Both the position numbers and the translations under genes were made by a program. This document shows, one piece after another, positions 7,360 to 16,509 of a DNA stretch of 64,000 nt (positions within the stretch are counted from its first letter, which is position 1; every line of letters begins with the position of its first letter). The notes under the pieces were generated by a model. It was not told where the DNA came from. It saw nothing but the letters and a program-made list of their open reading frames with translations, and did no database searches. Source of the stretch: Niveispirillum sp. GTDB taxonomy: Bacteria; Pseudomonadota; Alphaproteobacteria; Azospirillales; Azospirillaceae. The stretch is taken from positions 1 through 64,000 of the forward strand of contig NZ_JAGOGJ010000013.1 of assembly GCF_017996735.1 (NCBI RefSeq), read 5' to 3'.

Positions 7360-10300
7360 TTACAGGCGTCCGCGCAGGCCGATCATGAAGGTCCGGCCCG
7401 GCGTGTACTGGGTGAAGGTCGCGTTTTCGAACTGGAAGTAGCTGCGCTGCTTGGCATTGCTCAGGTTGGTGACATCGAAGGTGAGCTGCGGCATGCCGGT
7501 ATACCCCGTCAGTTCGTTCAGATCGAAGCTGGAGGAGAAGTCCCACTGCCGGTAATCGTCGCTGAACAATGCTGCGGCGGGGATGCCGTTCTGGTTCGTG
7601 CCACTGGACTGCGACCCTTTGGTGAAGGTCTGCGAGATGCGGGCTGAGATGCCGCCATGCTCATAATAGCCGGTGACATTGTAGGTGTAATCGGCCACCC
7701 CGATGGCCACGGCGGGAGCCGCGCCCTTGCCCTTCTGGTCGATGATCGTGGCATTGGCCAGGAAGCCCAGGCCGGGCACGATATCTTCCAGCAGGAAGTC
7801 CAGCGGCTGCACCCAGTTGAATTCCATGCCGTTGACCGTCAGGCGGCCTTCGGCATTCACCTGCTGCTGCAACACGACGGTAGCCGTGCCCGGACCGCCA
7901 CGGGAATTGATGGCGGCCTGCTGCGTCGGCGACAGGGTGTCATAGGTGACGCCATAGGCAGCCAGCGCCGTGAACGGCACGGTGCTGGACCCGTTGACCG
8001 TGAAGCCGGTGATGGCCTTGCGGAAGGCGGCGATGCCGATATACCCCTCGCGGCCCGTGTAATATTCAAAGCCGAAGTCGATATTCTCGGAGATATACGG
8101 GGCCAGGGCGGAGTTACCGACCGAGCCGACATCGGCGGACGGGCCGGAGAAGTTCAGGCCCGGAAGCTGCGCATTCGGGTCCGGACGGGTCATGGTCCGC
8201 GACAGGGCGGCGCGGACGACGGCATTGTCCGCCACATTATAGGCTGCCGACGCCGACGGCAGCCAGTTGTCGTACTTGTTCTTGATGTAGACGAAGTTCG
8301 TCACGTTGGGATACCGCGACCCGTCTGCGATCTGGGTGCCCGCGGCTGTGGTGTTGCGCGGGTCGGGCAGGCTGACGCGGCCACCCACCTTCTGATCCGT
8401 CTGAACCCAGCGCATACCGACATTGAAGCGCAGATCCTGACCGTCGATCTGGCGGATGCCGTTCACCTCGCCATAGGCGCCCAGCGTCTCCTCACCGATA
8501 AAGCCACCGGATGCGCCGGTGTTGGAGGACCCGGCCTCCGGCGAGGCGTCATGGAACTGGTCATACTTGCTGTCGGTCTTGAACTTGTCCCAATCGACCG
8601 TCAGGAAGCCGAATTTGCCGGGCTTCAGATAATTGGCAAAGGACGCGTTGGGGATCAGCGAGCCGCCATAGGTGACGCCACCGGTCTGGCCGGCCGTATA
8701 GCCTGTGCCATAGCCGGGATAGGTGGGATAGCCGGCCGGCGCCGCACCCGGCTGGTTCAGGCCATTGCAGGGCGGCTGGGTGTTGGGGCTGGGCAGGAAG
8801 ACCGACGGGTTGTTGCCGCAGACGGCATTCTGCCAGGCCTGGCTGTTGTCATAGGCGCTGATGCGGCGGGTGACCTTGTCATAGGCGCTGCCGACCTTCA
8901 GGTTCAGGCTCTCGTCACCCCAGGTCACGTTGGCACGCGCACCTTTGGTTTCCGTGGTGCGGCGTTCATCCTGCATGTTCACGCGACCGCCGGGCCAGCC
9001 GAACTGCTTGGGATCGTTCAGGTCGATATTGCTGGAGATGTCGGGAACGCCGCCATTGTTCTTGTAGGTGACGGTCACGCCGGAACCGGCGGGCGTCAGC
9101 GGGCCGACGGTCGGCGATTCACGATGGAAGGTGGACTTGGTGTAGTTCGCCTGCACGTCGAGCTTCAGATCCTCGGTGATCTGATAATCGAAGCCGGGAT
9201 TGACGCCGTAGAATTCCGTGTCCTCCAGGAAAGGACGGTATTCCAGGAAGAACTGGGCATTGGCGAAGGTACCCTCGGTCACCACGCAGCCGGCGGAGCA
9301 GTCGGCGCGGTCAACCTTCATGTTGATCGGGATGGCGGCACCGTTACGGCCAACCCAGTTCATATCCACACGTTCCAGGTCGTTCTTCTTCTTGCCGTAC
9401 AGGCTGTCGACATAGAAATGCAGGTCTTCGGTGGCCTGCAGTTCGAAGGCGGCGACGGCGCTGATCCGGTCGCGGGTGCCGAAAATTTCCGCCGGGCGGC
9501 CCAGGCGCGGGATGATGGCATTGTCGAGCTGCTGGACAGTCAGGCCGGGATTCAACGCCAGCAAAGCGGCGCGGTCCAGCGTGGTGCCCGCGACCAGACC
9601 ATTGCCGGCATTGGCCGGAACGGTGGCCGGGATGGTCCAGTTGCCGCCGCCGGTGCTGTTACAGCCCGTGGTCGCGCCGCACTGTGCCGCCGACAGGTTG
9701 GCATTGGTCCAGCCGATGGTCTCAAAGCCCGGCGTGCTGACCTGATTGCGCACCCCGGCGACACCGATCAGGGCGCCGAAATTGCCCCAGGTATTGCTGG
9801 CCAGCGCCGAGGCGCGGCCACCCCACTTGTCGGCCTCGCTGTTCTTGGTGCCCTGCAACGAGTAGCTGACGCGCGGACCTTCGCTGTCAAAGGGACGGGC
9901 GCTGCGCATGTTCACGGTGCCGGCGGCCCCGCCTTCAACCATGGCGGCGTTCGGGCTTTTCGACACGGTAAGCTGCGTGAACAGTTCCGTGGGGAACATG
10001 TCCAGATCGACCTCGCGGTTCGTGCTCTGCGCGTCGGTACGGCCCGTTGAGGCAACAGCAACGGGCGCGCCATTCAGCAGCACCTTGGTGAAGTTGGTGC
10101 CCAGGCCGCGAATGGCGACCGAAATGCCTTCACCGGAGACTTCGCGGTTGATGGTGATGCCGGGAACGCGGTTGAAGCTTTCGGCGATGTTGGTGTCGGG
10201 GAACTTGCCGATATCCTCGGCAAAGATGCTGTCCTGGAAGCCGGTGGCGTTGCGCTTGTCATTGGTGGTGTTGGCCAGGCTCGACCGGAAACCGGTCACC

Positions 10301-10446
10301 ACGATCTCTTCCAGCGTATCGCCGGAACCGCCACCGGTGACGGTCTGCGCCTGTGCCGGCAGGAAGGCGCCCGCCGTCAGGCAGGTGGCCATCAGCAACA
10401 GGGCCTTGTTGGACAGAATGTTCGAAGCTTTTGCTTGCATGTTCAT
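7360..10446 (-). CDS. TonB-dependent outer membrane receptor (xylan oligosaccharide locus)
   Basis: 1028 residues. Signal peptide (cleavage near AQA, residue ~34), TonB box LEEIVVTGFR (~residues 45-54), and a plug domain with FNRVPGITINREVSGEGISVAIRGLG. A long 22-strand-type beta barrel ends in a C-terminal aromatic/Leu strand (FMIGLRGRL). Size and plug match the Caulobacter-type receptors that import carbohydrates. The strong ribosome binding site GGGAGGGAG precedes the ATG at 10446. A LacI-type operator lies 54 bp upstream. Import of xylo-oligosaccharides or aldouronic acids is inferred from the flanking xylanase, GH67 and transporter genes. Confidence 0.92.
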   Translation of the reverse strand: MNMQAKASNILSNKALLLMATCLTAGAFLPAQAQTVTGGGSGDTLEEIVVTGFRSSLANTTNDKRNATGFQDSIFAEDIGKFPDTNIAESFNRVPGITINREVSGEGISVAIRGLGTNFTKVLLNGAPVAVASTGRTDAQSTNREVDLDMFPTELFTQLTVSKSPNAAMVEGGAAGTVNMRSARPFDSEGPRVSYSLQGTKNSEADKWGGRASALASNTWGNFGALIGVAGVRNQVSTPGFETIGWTNANLSAAQCGATTGCNSTGGGNWTIPATVPANAGNGLVAGTTLDRAALLALNPGLTVQQLDNAIIPRLGRPAEIFGTRDRISAVAAFELQATEDLHFYVDSLYGKKKNDLERVDMNWVGRNGAAIPINMKVDRADCSAGCVVTEGTFANAQFFLEYRPFLEDTEFYGVNPGFDYQITEDLKLDVQANYTKSTFHRESPTVGPLTPAGSGVTVTYKNNGGVPDISSNIDLNDPKQFGWPGGRVNMQDERRTTETKGARANVTWGDESLNLKVGSAYDKVTRRISAYDNSQAWQNAVCGNNPSVFLPSPNTQPPCNGLNQPGAAPAGYPTYPGYGTGYTAGQTGGVTYGGSLIPNASFANYLKPGKFGFLTVDWDKFKTDSKYDQFHDASPEAGSSNTGASGGFIGEETLGAYGEVNGIRQIDGQDLRFNVGMRWVQTDQKVGGRVSLPDPRNTTAAGTQIADGSRYPNVTNFVYIKNKYDNWLPSASAAYNVADNAVVRAALSRTMTRPDPNAQLPGLNFSGPSADVGSVGNSALAPYISENIDFGFEYYTGREGYIGIAAFRKAITGFTVNGSSTVPFTALAAYGVTYDTLSPTQQAAINSRGGPGTATVVLQQQVNAEGRLTVNGMEFNWVQPLDFLLEDIVPGLGFLANATIIDQKGKGAAPAVAIGVADYTYNVTGYYEHGGISARISQTFTKGSQSSGTNQNGIPAAALFSDDYRQWDFSSSFDLNELTGYTGMPQLTFDVTNLSNAKQRSYFQFENATFTQYTPGRTFMIGLRGRL

Positions 10447-10500
10447 GACTACTCCCTCCCTCGTGTTGGCCGCTCATGGGCGGCCTTGGTTCAGGTCGAT

Positions 10501-10514
10501 TGATACCGCTATCA
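10501..10514. promoter_or_regulatory. LacI-type operator, site 2 (TonB receptor)
   Basis: TGATACCGCTATCA, with symmetric TGATA/TATCA half sites, 54 bp upstream of the receptor start and in the gap after the MFS transporter gene. Confidence 0.75.
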
Positions 10515-10573
10515 TTTCCGGTCGCCGTTTCGCCCTGCCCCGGGCATGGCGACAACCGGTCAATCCTGACGGG

Positions 10574-11848
10574 TTACGGCCCGCCGCCGTTTCCGATCGC
10601 CGCCGGTGCGAGGCGTGGCGACAAGAGATGCAGGAAAAGCAGGGCCAGCGGATAAGCGCCGGCCGCGACAAGCAGGATGGGCGTGTAGCTGCCTGTGCTA
10701 TCCAGCACCCATCCCGTGAACTTGGACATCAACATGCCGCCCACGGCCCCGGCCATGCCGCCGATCCCTACCACCGACGCCACCGCGGCACGGGGAAACA
10801 GGTCGGAGGGAAGGGTCAGCAGGTTGGCGGAGAAACCCTGGTGTCCGGCCGTGGCCAGCCCCAGGATCAGCACCGCCACCCACAATTCAGCGGCGGAGGT
10901 GGCGAAGACGACCGGCAGAACACAGGTCGCGCAAGCCAGCATGGCGATCTTGCGTGCCCTGTTCACACCCATCCCACCCCGCATGAAGCGCGAGGACAGC
11001 CAGCCCCCCGCCACCGACCCCACATCCGACAGGATGTAGATGGCCACCAGCGGCGGCCCGAACCCTTTCAGGTCCAGCCCATAGGTGCGGTGCAGGAAGT
11101 CGGGCAGCCAGAACAGGAACAGCCACCAGACGGGATCGGTCAGGAACTTGGCCAGCGCATAGGCCCATGTCTCCCGCCGCCGCAGCAGCACGGTCCAGCC
11201 GATGCGAACCGTCACCGGCGGTTCGGCATCGGAACGGATATGGGCCAGTTCCTCGGCCGTCACGGTCGGGTGGGTCTCCGGCGTGCGGTAGAAGGTCAGC
11301 CAGGCGGCCAGCCAGACAAAGGATAACAGGCCCGTGACCACGAACGCCGCCTGCCAGCCCCAGGTGATGGTGATGACGGGCACGATCAGCGGCGTGATGA
11401 TGGCGCCGATATTGGCCCCGGCATTGAACACGCCGACCGCCAGCGCCCGTTCCTTCTTGGGAAACCAGTCGGCCACGGCCTTCAGGCCCGCCGGGAAGTT
11501 GCCCGCCTCGCCGGCGCCCAGGAACAGCCGGGCCAGCATGAACTGCGCCAGCGTGGTCGCGGCTGCATGGGCGATATGGGCCAGGTTCCAGACCGTGAAG
11601 GCCAGGGCATAACCCCAGCGGGCGCCGATCAGATCGATGAAACGCCCGAACAGCAGGTAGCAGACGGCATAGGCCGCCTGGAACACGAAGACGATGTCGG
11701 CGTAATCGGTCTCCGTCCAGCCGAACTCCACCGACAGGGTCGGCTTCAGCAGGCCCAGCATCTGCCGGTCGACATAGTTGATCACCGTGGCTGCGAATAG
11801 CAGCGCCACGACGATCCAACGTCGGCCAAGGCGGGTGGTGGTGGGCAT
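10574..11848 (-). CDS. MFS transporter of the hexuronate (ExuT/ACS) type
   Basis: 424 residues from the ATG at 11848 (GGAAGGAA upstream); an in-frame extension to 11929 lacks support. Twelve hydrophobic segments; the N-terminal INYVDRQMLGLLKPTLS and the GAGEAGNFPAGLKAVADWFPKKERA loop are hallmarks of the anion:cation symporter branch that includes ExuT. The likely substrate is glucuronate or a related hexuronate, because ManD and a uronate-type GntR regulator are encoded just upstream on the same strand. Repeat B separates it from manD. Substrate is inference. Confidence 0.85.
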   Translation of the reverse strand: MPTTTRLGRRWIVVALLFAATVINYVDRQMLGLLKPTLSVEFGWTETDYADIVFVFQAAYAVCYLLFGRFIDLIGARWGYALAFTVWNLAHIAHAAATTLAQFMLARLFLGAGEAGNFPAGLKAVADWFPKKERALAVGVFNAGANIGAIITPLIVPVITITWGWQAAFVVTGLLSFVWLAAWLTFYRTPETHPTVTAEELAHIRSDAEPPVTVRIGWTVLLRRRETWAYALAKFLTDPVWWLFLFWLPDFLHRTYGLDLKGFGPPLVAIYILSDVGSVAGGWLSSRFMRGGMGVNRARKIAMLACATCVLPVVFATSAAELWVAVLILGLATAGHQGFSANLLTLPSDLFPRAAVASVVGIGGMAGAVGGMLMSKFTGWVLDSTGSYTPILLVAAGAYPLALLFLHLLSPRLAPAAIGNGGGP

Positions 11849-11930
11849 CGCGGGCGGGTTCCTTCCGGCAAAGAAAAGGCGTTCACCGGCGCGTGGGGGC
11901 GCGGTGGCAACAGAATATCCATCCAACAAA

Positions 11931-12078
11931 CCGCCCCTCCCCCTTGAGGGGGAGGGAGGGACCAGCCCGCGTCAGCGGGTGGGAGGGTGAGGGGGAAACG
12001 CATCCAGCTCGCTCCCTCACCCTCCCAAGCCTTCCGGCTTGGGCCCCTCCCTCTCCCGCTCACGCGGGAGAGGGGTGA
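11931..12078. repeat. Intergenic palindromic repeat, copy B (halves in reversed order)
   Basis: The same modules as copy A, but arranged outward. A half ending GGGAGGGTGAGGG (to ~11993) is followed by a ~20-bp spacer and then a half beginning CCCTCACCCT (12014). The two GGGTGAGGG/CCCTCACCC ends therefore face each other in the middle instead of bounding the element. It lies between manD and the MFS transporter gene. Confidence 0.8.
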
Positions 12079-12083
12079 ATACA

Positions 12084-13292
12084 TCACCAGTTCCACATGC
12101 TGCCGTCCCGCAGCCTTGCGACCGGCAGGTAGGCAGGCGTGTAGGGGTATTTCGCGGCCAGCTCCTCGTCGATATCCACCCCATGGCCCGGTGCTTCGCC
12201 AGGATGCAGGTAGCCATCCTTGAAGCTGTAGGCATGGGGGAAGACCGCGTCGGTTTCCGCGTTGTGGATCATGTATTCCTGAACGCCGAAATTCGGGACC
12301 CAGGTGTCGAAATGCAGGGCCGTGCCCATGCAGACGGGTGACAGATCCGTAGCGCCGTGGCAGCCCGTGCGCACCTGATACAGTTCCGCCAGAGCCGCGA
12401 TGCGGCGCAGATGCGTGACGCCGCCGGCATGCACGATGGTGGCGCGGATATAGTCGATCAACTGGTTCTGGATCAGTTCGCGGCAATCATGGATGGAGTT
12501 GAACACTTCCCCCACGGCCAGCGGCGTGGTCGTGTGCTGACGGATCAGGCGGAACGCCTCCTGGTTCTCCGCCGGGGTAGGGTCCTCCATCCAGAACAGG
12601 CGATAGGGTTCCAGCGACTTGCCCAGCCGCGCCGCCTCGATCGGGGTCAGGCGGTGATGCACGTCATGCAACAGGTGCAGGTCCCAGCCGAACTTGTCGC
12701 GCACCGCCTCGAACAGTTTCGGGGCGAAATCCAGATAGGGTTCGGTGGCCCACAGCGTCTCGTCCGGAACGGTGGCGCGGATGGCCGGCTCATAGGCCTC
12801 GCCCTTCTGCACGCCATAGACCTTGTCCAGACCCGGCACGCCCGTCTGCACACGGATGGCCTTGAACCCCTTCTCCTTGTAATAGGCGACGCGGTCCAGC
12901 GCTTCGGGAATGTCGCGGCCATTGGCGTGGGCATAGACCATCACGCCCTCGCGGCTTTTCCCGCCCAGCAACTGATAGAGCGGCATGCCCGCCGCCTTGG
13001 CCTTGATGTCCCACAGCGCCATGTCCACGGCCGCGATGGCCGACATGGTGACCGGCCCCCGGCGCCAATAGGCGCCTTTGTACAGGTACTGCCAGATATC
13101 CTCGATCTGGTGGGCGTCACGGCCGATCAGGCAAGGGATGACATGATCGGTCAGATAGGATTCCACCGCCAGTTCTCGCCCGTTCAGCGTGGCGTCGCCG
13201 ATGCCGTACACGCCCTGATCCGTGACGATCTTCAACGTCACGAAATTGCGGCCCGGCGAAGTGACGATGCAATAGGCGTTGGTGATACGCAT
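12084..13292 (-). CDS. manD: D-mannonate dehydratase (ManD/RspA, enolase superfamily)
   Basis: 402 residues, full length. Enolase-superfamily enzyme with an N-terminal capping domain and a barrel. The conserved stretches [44 protein letters not shown] and [11 protein letters not shown] carry the Mg ligands and catalytic residues of ManD. The C-terminal signature [13 protein letters not shown] is also typical. Reaction: D-mannonate to 2-keto-3-deoxy-D-gluconate. It links glucuronate released by the GH67 enzyme to the Entner-Doudoroff route. Only 23 bp separate it from the GntR gene upstream. The uronate isomerase and mannonate-forming reductase are not in the window. Confidence 0.93.
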   Translation of the reverse strand: MRITNAYCIVTSPGRNFVTLKIVTDQGVYGIGDATLNGRELAVESYLTDHVIPCLIGRDAHQIEDIWQYLYKGAYWRRGPVTMSAIAAVDMALWDIKAKAAGMPLYQLLGGKSREGVMVYAHANGRDIPEALDRVAYYKEKGFKAIRVQTGVPGLDKVYGVQKGEAYEPAIRATVPDETLWATEPYLDFAPKLFEAVRDKFGWDLHLLHDVHHRLTPIEAARLGKSLEPYRLFWMEDPTPAENQEAFRLIRQHTTTPLAVGEVFNSIHDCRELIQNQLIDYIRATIVHAGGVTHLRRIAALAELYQVRTGCHGATDLSPVCMGTALHFDTWVPNFGVQEYMIHNAETDAVFPHAYSFKDGYLHPGEAPGHGVDIDEELAAKYPYTPAYLPVARLRDGSMWNW

Positions 13293-13315
13293 CTGCGGCT
13301 CCCCCGGCCCCGGCC

Positions 13316-13999
13316 TTATGGCGGGTCCGGAATGTCATGGTTGAACAGCGCGGGAAACCGCTTCTCCAGCTCCGGCAGCGAGGCCAGGATTTCCCGCAGA
13401 TGGGCGCTCATGGCCAGTTGCGCCTGCTGGGCGTCATGGCTGGCAATGGCATCCACGATGGATGTATGTTGCGCCACCAGGCGCGGCAGCGGCGTGGCAT
13501 CGGGCATGGACAGGTAACGCGCCCGGTCCATCTGGGCCTTCGTTTCCTCCACCACGCGCCAGGCATAGTCGCAGCCGACCGACAGCGCGATGGACCGGTG
13601 AAACGCCTCGTCCAGTTCCATGAAGCGACCATGGTCACGCTCATCAATAGCGATGGCCTGCTGCTTCAGGTTGGCGCGGAATTCCTCAATCTGACCGGGT
13701 GTGGCCTCCGCCGCCGCACGGGCAACAACGGCCACCTCCACCGCTTCACGCACAAAACGGGCGTCGAAGACCTGACGAACCGAAATCTTCACGATGAAGG
13801 AACCGCGCTGCGGCTTGATCTGCAGCAGCCCGGCATCCGCCAGCTTGATAAAGGCCTCCCGCACCGGTTGACGGCTGACGCCCAACTGGTCCGCGATATC
13901 CTGTTCAGAGAGAGCCTGTCCCGGCAGGAAAACCATACGGACGATGGCGCGGCGCAGTTCCCGGAAGACGCGGCGCGCCACCGGTTCATTGCTGTCCAT
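13316..13999 (-). CDS. GntR-family (FadR/FCD) transcriptional regulator
   Basis: 227 residues from the ATG at 13999. N-terminal winged helix ([39 protein letters not shown]) and C-terminal FCD ligand-binding domain with the metal-binding Asp/His pattern (LDEAFH...H). The start is uncertain: a TTG at 14041 has a better ribosome binding site (CAGGGAG 8 nt before), and the frame runs to a TTG at 14107. The operon with manD suggests it senses a uronate or aldonate. A FadR-like palindrome at 14138 may be its own operator. Confidence 0.88.
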   Translation of the reverse strand: MDSNEPVARRVFRELRRAIVRMVFLPGQALSEQDIADQLGVSRQPVREAFIKLADAGLLQIKPQRGSFIVKISVRQVFDARFVREAVEVAVVARAAAEATPGQIEEFRANLKQQAIAIDERDHGRFMELDEAFHRSIALSVGCDYAWRVVEETKAQMDRARYLSMPDATPLPRLVAQHTSIVDAIASHDAQQAQLAMSAHLREILASLPELEKRFPALFNHDIPDPP

Positions 14000-14137
14000 A
14001 TCGATCGGCCGCAGGCCGGGCCTTTCCTGGTCCCGTTCCAAGCGCTTCACTCCCTGAAATTCATTCCCGAGCCCCGTGCCTGTTTCCAGGTGGGCTATCG
14101 GCGGCAATCATAACAACGCCGTTGCCGTTACCATTCA

Positions 14138-14154
14138 TGTATACTACCATACCA
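14138..14154. promoter_or_regulatory. Candidate GntR-family operator
   Basis: TGTATACTACCATACCA contains an imperfect GTAT-N6-ATAC palindrome and fits the loose GT...AC half-site pattern of FadR-type regulators. It lies in the divergent region between the GntR gene and the GH67 gene. No second copy was found. Confidence 0.35.
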
Positions 14155-14184
14155 GTTAGGGTCAAGTACCCTGTTGCGGAAATT

Positions 14185-14198
14185 TGATAGCGCTACCA
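14185..14198. promoter_or_regulatory. LacI-type operator, site 3 (GH67/GntR divergent region)
   Basis: TGATAGCGCTACCA, identical to the site at 18674. It is 187 bp upstream of the GH67 start and about the same distance from the GntR start, so it could serve either direction. Confidence 0.72.
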
Positions 14199-14385
14199 TA
14201 GTTTCTGGAAAGAAGAGCGCGGTTCCCCTACCGTTCCATCGGCTGGTGCCGATGGGGTCCGGTCTTTTCCGCGTTCGCGGGAAGGCGCCGGGCACGCAAG
14301 CGTTTGGCAGGGTGGGGAGAACCAGAGCGAAAAACACCGGAACGACCGGCCACCCGAACAACAGGGCCGGCGGCAGGGAGGAAGA

Positions 14386-16509
14386 ATGCGCGTATTTGCA
14401 CGCCTGCTGGCGGGGCTGCTGCTGGCCGCCGGCCTGCTGGGCTCCGCCCATGCGGAAGACGGCTATGATCTGTGGCTGCGATTCCGGCCGCTGACCGGTG
14501 CCGCGCTTGCCCAGACGGAAACACGCCTGGGCAGCATCGAGGCGGCGGATGCCGATGGCACCGCCGTGGCGGAACTGTCGCGCGGCCTGTCGGGCCTGCT
14601 GGGCAAGCCGGTTTCCGTCGCCCCTGGCGGCAAGCTGCTGCTGGGCACCGCCGACGATCCGGCCATCAAGGCCCTGGGCCTGGACCTGCGCGGTCTGGGA
14701 CCCGACGGCTATGTCATCCGCAGCGTCGGGGACCGTACCGTGATCGCGGGCGGATCACGCACGGGCCTGCTCTATGGCGCCTTCCACCTGTTGCGTCTGG
14801 CGCAGGAAAAGGCGCCGCTGACCGCGCTGAACGTGCGGGAAGTGCCCAGGATCGACCGCCGCATCCTGAACCATTGGGACAATCTGGACCGCTATGTGGA
14901 GCGGGGATATGCGGGCGAATCGATCTGGGACTGGCACAAGCTGCCGGACTGGACCGACCCGCGCTATACCGATTATGCCCGCGCCAATGCGTCGGTCGGC
15001 ATCAACGGCACCGTGCTGAACAATGTGAATGCCAATGCCACCAGCCTGACCCGGCCCTATCTGGAAAAGGTGGCGGCGCTGGCGGCGGTGTTCCGGCCCT
15101 ATGGCATCAAGGTCTATCTGACGGCCCGATTCTCCGCGCCGAAGGAGATTGGCGGCCTGTCCCATGCCGATCCGCTGGACCCCGCCGTCGCCGCCTGGTG
15201 GAAGGCCAAGGCGGATGAGATCTATTCCATCATCCCCGATTTCGGCGGTTTCCTGGTGAAGGCCAATTCCGAAGGCCAGCCGGGGCCGCAGGATTATGGC
15301 CGCACCCATGCCGACGGGGCCAATATGCTGGCCGATGCGCTGGCGCCCCATGGCGGCATCGTCATGTGGCGGGCCTTCGTCTACAGCCACGAAACGCCCG
15401 ATGACCGTGCCAAGCAGGCCTATACGGAGTTCGTGCCGCTGGACGGCAAGTTCCGCGACAATGTGGTCGTGCAGGTGAAGAACGGCGCCATCGATTTCCA
15501 GCCGCGTGAGCCGTTCCATCCGCTGTTCGGCGCCATGCCGAAGACGCCGTTGATGATGGAATTCCAGATCACCAAGGAATATCTGGGCTTTGCCACACAC
15601 CTCGTCTACCTCGCCCCCATGTGGAAGGAGGTGCTGGACGCCGACACCTTCCGCCCGAAAAAGGGATCGACGGTCGCCAGGGTCGTGGATGGCGGCCTGG
15701 ACGGGCACACATTGTCCGCCATGGCCGGCGTCGCCAATATTGGCAGCGACCGCAACTGGTCCGGATCGCATTTCGATCAGGCCAACTGGTACGCCTATGG
15801 CCGTCTGGCCTGGAACCATGACCTGACATCCGAGGCCATTGCGCGCGAATGGGCCGCCGCCGCCTTCGGCCCCGACCCGGCCGTGGTGGAGCCGGTCCTG
15901 TCCATGATGATGCCGTCGCATCAGGCCGTGGTCGATTATATGACGCCCATCGGCCTGCATCACCTGATGGGGCGCGGGCATCATTACGGGCCGGCGCCGT
16001 GGGTCGCGGGCGGCCCGCGCGCCGACTGGACGTCGGTCTATTATCACCGCTCCACCAAGGACGGGATCGGCTTCGACCGCACGCGCCGGGGCACGGGAGC
16101 GGTGGACCAGTATGCCAAGGTCTGGGCCGACCGGTTCGACAAGGTGAAGACCACGCCGCCGGAATTCCTGCTCTGGTTCCACCATGTCGGCTGGCAGGAG
16201 AAGCTGTCCACCGGCCGCACGCTCTGGGCCGAGCTGCTGTACCGCTATGGCCAGGGCATCGACAGCGTCGCCGCCATGCGCCGCACCTGGGACGGGTTGA
16301 AGGGCAAGGTGGATGACGCGCGCTGGCAGCAGACCGCCACCTTCCTGTCGATCCAGCACAAGGAGGCGCAGTGGTGGCGCGATGCCAGCGTCGCCTACTG
16401 GCAGTCCATCAACGGCCTGCCCCTGCCGCCCGGCGAAAAGCCGCCGCCGCAGCCCCTGTCCTATTACCAGTCCCTGTCCTTCCCCTTCGCGCCGGGAGAT
16501 GGCAAATGA
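14386..16509 (+). CDS. aguA: Alpha-glucuronidase, glycoside hydrolase family 67
   Basis: 707 residues with a Sec signal peptide (cleavage ~residue 23, AHA). The family-67 catalytic set is present: E296 (KANSEGQPGP), D370 (NGAIDFQPREP) and E398 (QITKEYLG), with the 28-residue spacing known for the Asp/Glu pair. It removes 4-O-methyl-glucuronic acid from the non-reducing end of aldouronic acids. The signal peptide indicates periplasmic action after outer-membrane import. The stop codon overlaps the ATG of the esterase gene (ATGA), so the two are co-translated. Confidence 0.94.
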   Translation: MRVFARLLAGLLLAAGLLGSAHAEDGYDLWLRFRPLTGAALAQTETRLGSIEAADADGTAVAELSRGLSGLLGKPVSVAPGGKLLLGTADDPAIKALGLDLRGLGPDGYVIRSVGDRTVIAGGSRTGLLYGAFHLLRLAQEKAPLTALNVREVPRIDRRILNHWDNLDRYVERGYAGESIWDWHKLPDWTDPRYTDYARANASVGINGTVLNNVNANATSLTRPYLEKVAALAAVFRPYGIKVYLTARFSAPKEIGGLSHADPLDPAVAAWWKAKADEIYSIIPDFGGFLVKANSEGQPGPQDYGRTHADGANMLADALAPHGGIVMWRAFVYSHETPDDRAKQAYTEFVPLDGKFRDNVVVQVKNGAIDFQPREPFHPLFGAMPKTPLMMEFQITKEYLGFATHLVYLAPMWKEVLDADTFRPKKGSTVARVVDGGLDGHTLSAMAGVANIGSDRNWSGSHFDQANWYAYGRLAWNHDLTSEAIAREWAAAAFGPDPAVVEPVLSMMMPSHQAVVDYMTPIGLHHLMGRGHHYGPAPWVAGGPRADWTSVYYHRSTKDGIGFDRTRRGTGAVDQYAKVWADRFDKVKTTPPEFLLWFHHVGWQEKLSTGRTLWAELLYRYGQGIDSVAAMRRTWDGLKGKVDDARWQQTATFLSIQHKEAQWWRDASVAYWQSINGLPLPPGEKPPPQPLSYYQSLSFPFAPGDGK

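Noticed and set aside
7657..10050. A 797-codon open frame on the plus strand opposite the first TonB receptor gene
   Set aside because: High-GC shadow frame. The protein is a low-complexity mix of Gly, Ala, Arg, His and Gln with no domain, and the receptor on the other strand is complete and has strong start and stop signals.
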